Shown here: piece by piece, positions 16,584 to 25,110 of the stretch
How the letters are laid out: every line of letters begins with the position of its first letter
Numbering within the stretch: position 1 is the first letter of the stretch
Assembly (NCBI GenBank): GCA_012103475.1
Contig: WLWS01000002.1
Span: 186,001 to 250,000, forward strand
Length of the DNA: 64,000 bases
DNA from: Gammaproteobacteria bacterium
Lineage (GTDB): Bacteria; Pseudomonadota; Gammaproteobacteria; Eutrophobiales; Eutrophobiaceae
Direction: 5' to 3'
Program-made: the position numbers and the translations under genes
Notes under the pieces: model-generated
The model's input: only the letters and a program-made list of their open reading frames with translations
Databases searched by the model: none
Told to the model about the DNA's origin: nothing

Positions 16584-18689
16584 ATGGGCTATCGAGTAGG
16601 CGTTGATGTAGGCGGTACTTTTACCGATTTTCTGGTTAGTGACGACAGCGGTAATGCGGAGATATATAAAACCTCTACCACTCCCAAAGATCCCACCATA
16701 GGTTTTTTCCGCGGTCTGGAAAAAGCAGCGGATGCGCACAAACTGAGTCTTGATGACTTTCTTTTGCAAGTCGACACCATCGTACATGGAACGACGATTA
16801 CAACTAATGCCACTCTGACAGGTGACGGTGCCGTTACCGGATTCATTACTACAGACGGATTCCGTGACGTGCTCAATATGCGACGCGGCTTACGAGAACG
16901 TCAGTTTGAAAAATATGAGGCACCACCGCTTCTGGTTCCAAGACATCGAGTAATGACTGTTCGCGAGCGAATTAACGTTGAAGGCGAAATTCTCACTGCC
17001 TTGAACGAGGAAGATGTCAGGACAGCAGCGGAATATTTCCGAGAGCAGGCTGTCGAAGCCGTTGCCGTATCCTTACTCTGGTCATTTCGTAATCCCGTTC
17101 ACGAACAACGTATTGGGGAGATACTTGCTGAGGCTTTGCCAGGTGTTTACGTATCTCTTTCGATCGATATCCTTCCACAAATACGGGTCTATGAGCGAAA
17201 CAGCACAACAGCTCTGAACGCCTATGTAGGTCCTGTGCTTACTCGGTATCTTTCACGTTTACAGGAGGAGCTGACACGGCGTAAATTCGGCGGTCAGTTA
17301 TTGATCATGCAATCCAATGGCGGGGTGATGTCGCCACAACTTGCTCAACGCTTTGCATCCAATACTTTACTCTCCGGACCGGCAGGTGCGCCAATGGCCG
17401 GTGTGTTTTATGGTGAAACGCACGGCTTTAAAAATGTTATTACAGTGGATATGGGTGGAACCTCTTTCGATGTTGCCCTGGTAAAAGATGCCCAACCAAC
17501 GGTCACCACGGAAGGTGTAATAGACGAACACCGAATTGCCTCTCCGATTCTTGATATTCATACTGTCGGTGCCGGCGGTGGTTCGGTTGCCTGGGTTAAC
17601 AGTGGCGGATTATTGGCGGTTGGACCGAAGAGTGCGGGAGCTGAGCCTGGTCCGGCCTGTTATGGCCGTGGCGGGACTCTGGCAACGGTCACCGATGCGC
17701 AGTATCTGCTTGGCTATCTGGATCCTTCTTTTTTCGAAAAAGGGGAATTAACTTTTGATGCTGAAGCTTCAAAGCGTGCAATTGAAGAAAATGTTGCGTC
17801 CATTTTGAAAATGAATGCGGTCAGCGCCGCAGACGGCATTTATCAGCTGGTGAATAACAATATGGCAGCGGCACTCGGGGTCGTGTCAGTGGAACGAGGC
17901 TACGATCCTCGTGAATTTGTTCTTATCGTTGCAGGCGGGGCGGGACCAATTCATGCAGCTCCAATCGCCAGAGAACTGGAAATCCCCCTGATACTGATCC
18001 CGCGTGAATCCTCGGTATTTTGTGCAGCGGGTATGTTGATTTCCGATTTGAAACACGACTACGTACGCACTTACGCAGTGGAGGTTAAGAATATTAATCT
18101 CACAGAGGTGAATACAATCTACGCTGAAATGGCTGATACCGCGCGAGAGACATTAAAAACTGAAAACGTGCCTGATGAAAAGATAGAGATCGTTTATTCG
18201 GCAGACCTTCGCTATGTAGGTCAATTTAACGAAGTTGAAGTGCCTTTATCTGGAGAAGGTAGTTTGAACGATGAAGTGCTGAGTCAATTGTGTTCAGCTT
18301 TTAATCAGCGGCACGATACGCTCTACGGATATTCGATGGACGGTGCGGAGATGGAACTGATTAATCTACGAGTCAGCGGCAGAGGTAAAACAAGTAAACC
18401 GAATCAGGATAGCTATCCTTACGCTAATGAGGATTCTTCCTCAGCACTAATTGGTGAGCGTCAGGCCTATTTTGAAGATAGATTTCAAAGTACACCGGTT
18501 TACGATGGTCTTAAACTGGAAAACGGCAACACACTGGCCGGACCGGCTATTGTTGTGCAACCAACAACGACGATAGTGGTGCCACCGGATTTCGCGCTGA
18601 TGTGTGATGAGTTTAACAACTATCTGATGTACCCACGAGATGAAGATATAAAATCATTGTGCCAATCCCTGTTACAGGTGGAGAAATAA
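16584..18689 (+). CDS. hyuA: Hydantoinase/oxoprolinase family, subunit A
   Basis: A 701-aa ATP-dependent subunit of the family that includes 5-oxoprolinase, N-methylhydantoinase, caprolactamase and acetone/acetophenone carboxylases. The ATP-binding ASKHA-type elements are seen: GVDVGGTFTDFLV at residues 4-16, VHGTTITTNATL near 65, VDMGGTSFDVALV near 290, and VAGGAGPIHAAP near 450. A strong ribosome site (GGAGGG) precedes the ATG. It is the first gene of a ten-gene run and 2 bp before hyuB. The family activates a carbonyl by phosphorylation, then hydrolyses or carboxylates. Sequence alone does not say which, and no third carboxylase subunit is present. Confidence 0.92.
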   Translation: MGYRVGVDVGGTFTDFLVSDDSGNAEIYKTSTTPKDPTIGFFRGLEKAADAHKLSLDDFLLQVDTIVHGTTITTNATLTGDGAVTGFITTDGFRDVLNMRRGLRERQFEKYEAPPLLVPRHRVMTVRERINVEGEILTALNEEDVRTAAEYFREQAVEAVAVSLLWSFRNPVHEQRIGEILAEALPGVYVSLSIDILPQIRVYERNSTTALNAYVGPVLTRYLSRLQEELTRRKFGGQLLIMQSNGGVMSPQLAQRFASNTLLSGPAGAPMAGVFYGETHGFKNVITVDMGGTSFDVALVKDAQPTVTTEGVIDEHRIASPILDIHTVGAGGGSVAWVNSGGLLAVGPKSAGAEPGPACYGRGGTLATVTDAQYLLGYLDPSFFEKGELTFDAEASKRAIEENVASILKMNAVSAADGIYQLVNNNMAAALGVVSVERGYDPREFVLIVAGGAGPIHAAPIARELEIPLILIPRESSVFCAAGMLISDLKHDYVRTYAVEVKNINLTEVNTIYAEMADTARETLKTENVPDEKIEIVYSADLRYVGQFNEVEVPLSGEGSLNDEVLSQLCSAFNQRHDTLYGYSMDGAEMELINLRVSGRGKTSKPNQDSYPYANEDSSSALIGERQAYFEDRFQSTPVYDGLKLENGNTLAGPAIVVQPTTTIVVPPDFALMCDEFNNYLMYPRDEDIKSLCQSLLQVEK

Positions 18690-18691
18690 TT

Positions 18692-20443
18692 ATGGATACT
18701 AATGTGCATTCAGCCAATGTCGATCCTATAAAAGTCTCGGTCATTGATAACCGTCTCGATGCTATCAGCAAGGAAATCGGGCAAACCATGATGCGTACAT
18801 CGCGTTCTCCCATTTTCTCTGAAGCGCGGGACTTTGTGACGGGCATTTTTGATGAAAAACTGAGGCTGGTGGCACAGACTGCTTACATTCCTGTCTTGAT
18901 GGGTGCCTTGCCATACGCGATTAAAAGTATCGCAAGCAGATTCGAAGATGACATCAATGAAGGTGATATTTTTATACTCAACGATCCCTATCACGGAAAC
19001 AATCATCCACCTGATATTACCATTGCCAAGCCGGTGTTTTTTGAAGGAGCAATACGCTTCTGGTCTGTCTGCAAGGGGCATCATGCAGATGTCGGCGGTG
19101 GTGGAGTAGCAGGTTACAACCCCGGTGCACAAAGTATCTGGGAAGAATGTATTCGAATACCACCAGCCAAGCTTTACATGGCGGGAAAACTGAATGAAGC
19201 GCTGATGGATACCATACTGTTGAACGTCCACATTCCTTTTCTGGTGGAAGGCGATTTGCATTGTGAGGTTGGCGCCTGCACCAAGGGAGAACGCAGTTTG
19301 ATTGCACTCCTGAAAAAGTACGGGGTCGATCTGGTGAGCGCCGCCATTGATCAGATTTTTGATGCATCTGAAAGACACATGCGTGCGGTACTCAAAGAGG
19401 TGCCGAACGGCGAGTTTGAAGCAGAACGCCTCATCGATCATGACGGCATTGAAAAAGACAAGATGATCAAGGTTAAGGTTAAGGTCAAAGTGGATGAAGA
19501 GGAGATTACCTTCGACTTCACTGGCAGTGATCCGCAAGCCAAAGGTTACGTGAACAGCACTATACCGAATACGGTTTCCTCAGCTTACCTTGCATTGTTT
19601 ATGTCCGTCGGTTCGGATGTTCGCTTTAATGAAGGTGCCTTGCGCGTGTTACACGTCGTTGCACCTGCCGGTACTATTGTAAATGCTCTTGAGCCAGCTC
19701 CGGTCACCTGTTGCACTATTTCTGCAGCGCAGGCGATTATTGAATCTGTATGGCTGGCGCTTTCGCAAACGGTTCCGGAAAAAGTCGATGCCTGCTGGGG
19801 TCGCTGGTGTTCACCGGCAACGATGGGTATGAATCTGCGCACCGGTCGTTTTTTTGGTGATATACATTTTATGTGTAAAGGCGGGGGCGGTGCTTCATAT
19901 GGTGTTGATGGTTGGGATCATATAGGCAGTATCGTTACCGGTGGTGGTTTGCGCAGTCCCGATCCTGAACTACATGAACTGGTAAACCCCTATACGGTTT
20001 TGCAATACGAATACTGGCCCGACAGTGCCGGCGCCGGAGAATGGCGTGGCGGGCTTGGTGTTATTTATCGCTGGCGTGTTGAGGCAGACAATATCGCTGT
20101 TGCCAATTTTGGTGGTGGTAACCGACCGGAAACCGTGCCCTTCGGTTTACAGGGTGGGCATGAGGCACCGGCGAATAAACTGACCTTACGTAAGGATGAT
20201 GAAGAGACTGAAGTCGATGCAGAAAGTTTTTATGACTATAACAGCGGTGATGAATTTGAAATCTATCAGTCAGGCGGCGGGGGCTACGGCGATCCGCGTG
20301 AGCGTTCAATGCAACGTGTTAAAGCTGACGTCATTAATGGGGTGGTCACAATCGATAAAGCGCGTGATGACTATGCTGTTGTTATTAACGAAACAAACCT
20401 GGAAATTGATGAACAGGCCACCAGAGAATTAAGAGGAAATTAA
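18692..20443 (+). CDS. hyuB: Hydantoinase/oxoprolinase family, subunit B
   Basis: A 583-aa partner of HyuA. Recognisable segments are VSVIDNRLDAISKEIG near the start, MRTSRSPIFSEARDF, LNDPYHGNNHPPDI and HHADVGGGGVAGYNPG, with a Gly-rich C-terminus (SGGGGYGDPRER). I chose the ATG at 18692 (MDTNVHS), which has GGTGGAG upstream, instead of an in-frame ATG 33 bp earlier that overlaps hyuA. Together A and B form the minimal two-subunit enzyme seen in hydantoinases and caprolactamase; carboxylases of the family usually need extra subunits. It ends one base before the mutase start, so coupling with the B12 mutase is very tight. Confidence 0.92.
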   Translation: MDTNVHSANVDPIKVSVIDNRLDAISKEIGQTMMRTSRSPIFSEARDFVTGIFDEKLRLVAQTAYIPVLMGALPYAIKSIASRFEDDINEGDIFILNDPYHGNNHPPDITIAKPVFFEGAIRFWSVCKGHHADVGGGGVAGYNPGAQSIWEECIRIPPAKLYMAGKLNEALMDTILLNVHIPFLVEGDLHCEVGACTKGERSLIALLKKYGVDLVSAAIDQIFDASERHMRAVLKEVPNGEFEAERLIDHDGIEKDKMIKVKVKVKVDEEEITFDFTGSDPQAKGYVNSTIPNTVSSAYLALFMSVGSDVRFNEGALRVLHVVAPAGTIVNALEPAPVTCCTISAAQAIIESVWLALSQTVPEKVDACWGRWCSPATMGMNLRTGRFFGDIHFMCKGGGGASYGVDGWDHIGSIVTGGGLRSPDPELHELVNPYTVLQYEYWPDSAGAGEWRGGLGVIYRWRVEADNIAVANFGGGNRPETVPFGLQGGHEAPANKLTLRKDDEETEVDAESFYDYNSGDEFEIYQSGGGGYGDPRERSMQRVKADVINGVVTIDKARDDYAVVINETNLEIDEQATRELRGN

Positions 20444-20444
20444 T

Positions 20445-22079
20445 ATGAGTGCAGCGGAATCCGCACAAGTACGTGATCACGAGGAGCAGATATTTGAAAC
20501 CGCTTCCGGTCTGACTATCGAAGAAATCTATGATGGCAACAGTATTGAAAATCTTGATTATGAGCGAGATCTGAACGCTCCGGGCGAATTTCCTTTTACC
20601 CGCGGACCCTATGAAGGAATGTACCGGACGCGCATCTGGACCAGACGTTTTCAGGTTGGTTTCGGCTCACCGAAAGAAAGTAATGAGCGTATTAAATATC
20701 TTCACCAGAACGGCGCTAATGGTTTTGTTATTACTATCGATTTACCGACTTCTTATGGCTTCGATTCTGATGATCCTATCGCGGCTGGTGAAGTCGGGGT
20801 AACAGGTGTCGCAATCAGCACTCTGGAAGATATGGAGAATCTTTACGATGGTTTCGGACCGGACTCGGTCAGCTATGCCTTGTCAATTAGACCACCGGTC
20901 TCTTCGGTAACACTGGCAATGCTGGCCTGTGTTGCTGAAGACAAAGGAGTGCCACTGAATACGGTTATCGGAACTCAGCAGAATGATCCTTTTTATCAAA
21001 TGAGCGGTGGGCCACTGCAAACGACTACTCAGTTTTTCCCTATACAGGGAACACTGCGTTTGTGTCTGGATAATATCGAATTCATCAGTAAAAACATGCC
21101 ACGCCTGAACTGGATGGTAACCAATGGTTATAATCTTCGAGAAACCGGTGTCAACGCAATCGAAGATGGTGCATTTACTCTCGCGCACGCATTTGATATT
21201 TATCGTATGGCCAAGGCACGTGGTCTCGATATAAATAAATTTCCCCTGAGAGGCTCGTTTTTTCTTTCCTGTTCAGTCGACTTTTTCGAAGAAATTGCGA
21301 AATTTCGTGCTATGCGCAGATTATATGCCCGGACCATGCGTGATGAACTCGGCGCAACTGAAGAGAATGCCTGCCGTATGCGTTTTTCGGTTCAGACGGC
21401 GGGTAACACCCTGACTACTCAACAGGTGCACGTCAATATAGTCCGCAGCACGGTGGAATCTCTGGCCGCCGTTTTCGGTGGTGCTCAATCTATTCATCTG
21501 TGTTCCTACGACGAAGGCCATGGATTGCCGACTGAAGAATCATCCAGGGTGGCTTTGCGCACACAACAGGTTCTTGCTTATGAAACTGGTGTGACAAAAA
21601 CAATTGATCCGCTGGCGGGTTCCTATTATGTGGAGAATCTGACCGATCAGCTGGAAACAGCTATCACAAATAAAATTAGAGAAGTCGATGAACTGGGCGG
21701 TATGGCCAAAGCTATTCAGGATGGCTGGTTGGAAGAGCAAATTAATGCCGCTCGGTATAAAAACCAGAGAGATATTGACAGCGGACGAAAACCGCTAGTA
21801 GGTGTGAACTGTTATACGATTCCACCGGAAGAGGATACACCGGTTAAGGTGCATAAAATTCAGGCTGACGAGTGGGGAGTAAAACGCAGCGAATATCTTA
21901 AACAGTATCGTGCCGACAGAGATTCACAGAAATGGAACGATGCTATGTCCAAAATTGACAGTGGCTGGAAAAACAATGAAAACATGGTGCCGATAATCAT
22001 GAATGCTTTACGAAATAAGGCGACCATGGGCGAAATACACGAGGCGATGCGTCAGGCACAGGACTGGTCATTCAGATAA
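20445..22079 (+). CDS. Adenosyl-B12-dependent acyl-CoA mutase, large subunit, atypical
   Basis: A 544-aa TIM-barrel subunit of the methylmalonyl-CoA mutase family, without a B12-binding domain, as in isobutyryl- and 2-hydroxyisobutyryl-CoA mutases. PFTRGPYEGMY, IDLPTSYGFDSDDP, TIDPLAGSYYVE and GMAKAIQDG confirm the family. At key positions it differs from known enzymes. Gln70 stands where methylmalonyl, isobutyryl and hydroxyisobutyryl mutases have Tyr, Phe and Ile. Thr193 or Gln192 replaces the Arg that holds the methylmalonyl carboxylate, next to a four-residue insertion. Asn230 (NGYNLRETG) replaces the His of SGYHMQEAG. I aligned these by eye. The substrate is thus not methylmalonyl-CoA and may be new. 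AGAGGAA precedes the ATG. Confidence 0.9.
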   Translation: MSAAESAQVRDHEEQIFETASGLTIEEIYDGNSIENLDYERDLNAPGEFPFTRGPYEGMYRTRIWTRRFQVGFGSPKESNERIKYLHQNGANGFVITIDLPTSYGFDSDDPIAAGEVGVTGVAISTLEDMENLYDGFGPDSVSYALSIRPPVSSVTLAMLACVAEDKGVPLNTVIGTQQNDPFYQMSGGPLQTTTQFFPIQGTLRLCLDNIEFISKNMPRLNWMVTNGYNLRETGVNAIEDGAFTLAHAFDIYRMAKARGLDINKFPLRGSFFLSCSVDFFEEIAKFRAMRRLYARTMRDELGATEENACRMRFSVQTAGNTLTTQQVHVNIVRSTVESLAAVFGGAQSIHLCSYDEGHGLPTEESSRVALRTQQVLAYETGVTKTIDPLAGSYYVENLTDQLETAITNKIREVDELGGMAKAIQDGWLEEQINAARYKNQRDIDSGRKPLVGVNCYTIPPEEDTPVKVHKIQADEWGVKRSEYLKQYRADRDSQKWNDAMSKIDSGWKNNENMVPIIMNALRNKATMGEIHEAMRQAQDWSFR

Positions 22080-22139
22080 CCGTCAAAACGCTTCGGTTGG
22101 CGAAGTAAAATAAAAAAGAATCAATACGAGGTAGACAAG

Positions 22140-22532
22140 GTGAGCACACAAAAACGCATACTGTTGGCTAAAATGGGTCTGGATTGTCATGACACGGGTA
22201 TTATTACCGTTGCCCAGCAACTGCGGGAAAATGGTTTCGAGGTTATTTATCTGGGCTTGCATAACACTGCAGAACAAGTGGTGAAGGCAGCTATTGAAGA
22301 GGATGTTGATGCTATCGGTGTCAGTTTTCTCTCCGGTCAACACATGGCACAGACCCGTTTGCTGGCCGAGGCAATTAAGGAAAATGAAATTGATCTACCG
22401 ATCATTTGCGGTGGCGTGATTCCTGATGACGATGCTGCTGAATTGCGCAATCTGGGTATTTCTGAAGTTATTAAACCCGGAACGCTTACCGAAGATATTC
22501 TGATACTGGTTAACCGGGCTTTGAAGGTGTAA
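22140..22532 (+). CDS. Acyl-CoA mutase small subunit, B12-binding
   Basis: A 130-aa cobalamin-binding domain. The base-off/His-on motif DxHxxG is LDCHDTG at about residues 14-20, where His16 would coordinate cobalt. VSFLSGQHM gives the S-x-L element and ICGGVIPDDD the Gly-Gly loop. It starts with GTG after GAGGTAGACAAG. It follows the large subunit by 60 bp. The two-chain arrangement is that of isobutyryl- and 2-hydroxyisobutyryl-CoA mutases. All cofactor-binding residues are present, so the complex should bind adenosylcobalamin even though the large subunit is unusual. Confidence 0.92.
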   Translation: MSTQKRILLAKMGLDCHDTGIITVAQQLRENGFEVIYLGLHNTAEQVVKAAIEEDVDAIGVSFLSGQHMAQTRLLAEAIKENEIDLPIICGGVIPDDDAAELRNLGISEVIKPGTLTEDILILVNRALKV

Positions 22533-22569
22533 CACGTGTTCAGCCTGAAACAATACGTATTTATTTCAA

Positions 22570-24105
22570 ATGACACTTGATGAAATCGTAAGACGCAACG
22601 CACTGCGTTTTCCCCAACAAGCAGCCTTGCAGATGGATGCCAGCTTGCTTAACTGGCAGCAACTTGATAAGCGGGTTAACCAGCTCACTAATGCCTTTCG
22701 AGAAAAGGGTCTGGATAAGGGGGATCGTGTCGCCATACTTGCTGCCAATTGTCCGGAGTATTTCGAAATCTATTTCGCCTGTGCTCGCGCAGGTCTGATT
22801 GCGGTTCCTCTGAATTACCGACTTACAGAGAAAGAGTTACTGGAAATTCTCACTCATGCCAGTCCAAAGTTGTTCCTCATCGCCGCTGAATTTGTCCCTC
22901 AAGCGAGATCAGTAACAGAAGCTCTGGATGGACTGAATGACAGCTGGGTTGTAGGTGAGGTCGAAAAGACAGGTTTCGAAAGTTACGAAAATGTCTTACT
23001 GAACGCACCTTCGATTCCAGCTTATTCTCCGGCAGATGAAAAAGACTGTTTTGCAATATTTTATACCAGTGGTACCACCGGCCTGCCAAAAGGTGAGATG
23101 GTGTCTCATTATAATCTGGAAATGAACGCATATAACCAGATGGTGGCGGATGAGGCAACGGCTAATGATAGCAACCTGATTTCAAGCCCGATATATCACA
23201 TGGGTGCGGTGTTTATGGCAGTGACCTATATGATGCTGGGCTGTGCACAATATATATTGCACAAATTCAGTCCTTCAGAGTGGCTGAAACTTATGCAGTC
23301 CTGCCGTTGTAGTGTGTCTCTGTTGATACCCACGATGATCAACGCAATATTAAATAGTGAAGATTTTGATGAATACGATCTGGCCAGTTTACGACTGGTC
23401 TTCTATGGTGGCGGACCTATGCCACCAGCGGTTCTGGAAAAGGCGATTAGCGGACTCAAGTGCAGCTTTAATCAGGGTTATGGTTTGACAGAGACTCTGG
23501 AAGCTACGTTTTTATTACCAGAAGATCATCGAATGGATGGGAGTGAGATAAAGCAAAAACGCCTCGGTTCCGCCGGACGTGAAGCAGTCGGTGCTGAAAT
23601 AAGAATTGTTGATGAGAAAGGGTGCGACCTGAAGAACAATGAGGTTGGTGAAATATTGATTAGAAGTCGTTCGGTAATCAGCGCGTACTGGAACATGCCG
23701 GAGGAATCTGCCAGAGTGATTAAAGATGGCTGGTTTTATACCGGAGATCTGGGTTACCTTGACGAGGATCGCTATCTTTTTGTTGTTGACCGTATCAAAG
23801 ATCTTGTTATCAGTGGCGGCGTTAATATCTATACACGAGAAATTGAAAGTCGATTATTTCAGCACCCCGCAATACTCGAAGCTGCAATTATCGGTCTTGC
23901 CGATGATGAATGGGGAGAAATAGTTACCGCTGTTGTAGTTTTACATAAAAATCAGGCGGTCAGCGAACAGGAGCTTATTGATTTTTGCGCAGCAGATATG
24001 GCTAGTTATAAGAAACCGAAAAAAGTCATATACCTTGATGAATTGCCCAAGAACCCGAGTGGTAAAGTTCTCAAACGCGAATTAAGACTATCACTCGCGG
24101 TATAG
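22570..24105 (+). CDS. Acyl-CoA ligase (AMP-binding)
   Basis: A 511-aa ANL ligase of normal length. The P-loop FYTSGTTGLPKGE lies near residue 163, FNQGYGLTETLEATF near 300, WFYTGDLGYLDEDRY near 389, and the C-terminal catalytic Lys in LPKNPSGKVLKREL. It is placed between the B12-binding subunit and the MeaB GTPase, so it probably forms the CoA ester that the mutase, or the step before it, uses. No clear ribosome site is visible before the ATG, 37 bp after the small subunit. A second ligase in the same run (28088-29626) suggests two acids or two activation steps. Confidence 0.9.
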   Translation: MTLDEIVRRNALRFPQQAALQMDASLLNWQQLDKRVNQLTNAFREKGLDKGDRVAILAANCPEYFEIYFACARAGLIAVPLNYRLTEKELLEILTHASPKLFLIAAEFVPQARSVTEALDGLNDSWVVGEVEKTGFESYENVLLNAPSIPAYSPADEKDCFAIFYTSGTTGLPKGEMVSHYNLEMNAYNQMVADEATANDSNLISSPIYHMGAVFMAVTYMMLGCAQYILHKFSPSEWLKLMQSCRCSVSLLIPTMINAILNSEDFDEYDLASLRLVFYGGGPMPPAVLEKAISGLKCSFNQGYGLTETLEATFLLPEDHRMDGSEIKQKRLGSAGREAVGAEIRIVDEKGCDLKNNEVGEILIRSRSVISAYWNMPEESARVIKDGWFYTGDLGYLDEDRYLFVVDRIKDLVISGGVNIYTREIESRLFQHPAILEAAIIGLADDEWGEIVTAVVVLHKNQAVSEQELIDFCAADMASYKKPKKVIYLDELPKNPSGKVLKRELRLSLAV

Positions 24106-24142
24106 CCTGTTTTTCAACGCTGTAAACGAAAACTAGATTCTG

Positions 24143-25093
24143 ATGATTGACGAACTTGTTGAAAATGTTATTAATCGACAGCGTCGGCATATAGCTCGTT
24201 CGATTTCCCTCATAGAGGGCGGTGATGATCAGGCGCCCGAGCTTCTTCAAAAGTTACACAAACATACAGGCAAGGCCTGGCGTATTGGTATTACCGGACC
24301 GCCTGGTGCCGGGAAGTCTACTCTGATCGCTGAATTGACAAAGAAATTGCGAGAGGCTGGTCATAGAGTCGCGATAGTAGCCGTCGATCCAACCAGTCCT
24401 TTTACCAGTGGCGCGGTGCTTGGCGATCGTATTCGTATGCCCGACATTGAACAGGACGATGACGTGTTCATCCGAAGTATGGCCACAAGAGGAAGCAGTG
24501 GTGGTTTGAGTGCCCGAACAGCCGATGCAGTTGATGTATTTGATGCGGCAGGCTTTGATTATATTCTAATTGAGAGCGTCGGTGTCGGTCAGGTCGAATT
24601 GCAGATTGAGCGGGTTGCAGACTCGACACTTGTGGTGCTGGTACCAGAGTCAGGCGATCAGGTACAGGCCATTAAGGCAGGGCTTATGGAAATTGCGGAT
24701 CTATATATACTAAACAAGAGTGATCGACCCGGTAGTAATTCCATGCTTCAGTCTTTATATGCCGCCGTGTCATTCAAGGGCAAGCATAATGAGGACTGGG
24801 ATGTTGATATACTTCAGACTGTCGCTAGCGAAGGTCAGGGTATTAGCGAATTGATTCTGGCGATAGAAAAACACCGGCATTTTCTCGAGCGAAGTGGAAA
24901 ATTACAAAGCCGACGTAAGAGTCAACTTGAAGAGCGGATACGCAATAAAGTATACGATTCAATTCAGGCATCACTCTGGACCCCTCAGCGTCTTGCTTAT
25001 CTTGAACAGGCGCTTGAGTCTGCCCAACGGGGCGATGAGAGTCCTGATAGCTGTGCCAGTAGCATTGTTCAGGATTATCAGAATAAAAAGTAA
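24143..25093 (+). CDS. meaB: MeaB/ArgK-type G-protein chaperone of B12 mutase
   Basis: A 316-aa G3E GTPase. Walker A is GITGPPGAGKSTLI near residue 50, the switch region is AVDPTSPFTSGAVLGD, a conserved RMATRG-like turn appears as IRSMATRGSSGG, and the guanine-specificity motif is LNKSD near 195. MeaB proteins load adenosylcobalamin on acyl-CoA mutases and replace damaged cofactor. It lies in the same run as both mutase subunits, with a ligase gene between. Its presence argues that the mutase is active and subject to cofactor inactivation. Confidence 0.94.
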   Translation: MIDELVENVINRQRRHIARSISLIEGGDDQAPELLQKLHKHTGKAWRIGITGPPGAGKSTLIAELTKKLREAGHRVAIVAVDPTSPFTSGAVLGDRIRMPDIEQDDDVFIRSMATRGSSGGLSARTADAVDVFDAAGFDYILIESVGVGQVELQIERVADSTLVVLVPESGDQVQAIKAGLMEIADLYILNKSDRPGSNSMLQSLYAAVSFKGKHNEDWDVDILQTVASEGQGISELILAIEKHRHFLERSGKLQSRRKSQLEERIRNKVYDSIQASLWTPQRLAYLEQALESAQRGDESPDSCASSIVQDYQNKK

Positions 25094-25110
25094 TTCAAGG
25101 TAGAAAGTTA

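Noticed and set aside
18710..19537. Long minus-strand open frame (275 codons) opposite hyuB
   Set aside because: It is antisense to a clear hyuB gene with all family motifs, has no recognisable domain and no ribosome site.
16584..20443. HyuAB as acetone or acetophenone carboxylase
   Set aside because: No additional small subunit genes are adjacent, so a carboxylase call is not supported, though not excluded.
20445..22532. Naming the mutase methylmalonyl-, isobutyryl- or 2-hydroxyisobutyryl-CoA mutase
   Set aside because: The residues that define each of these enzymes are all different here.
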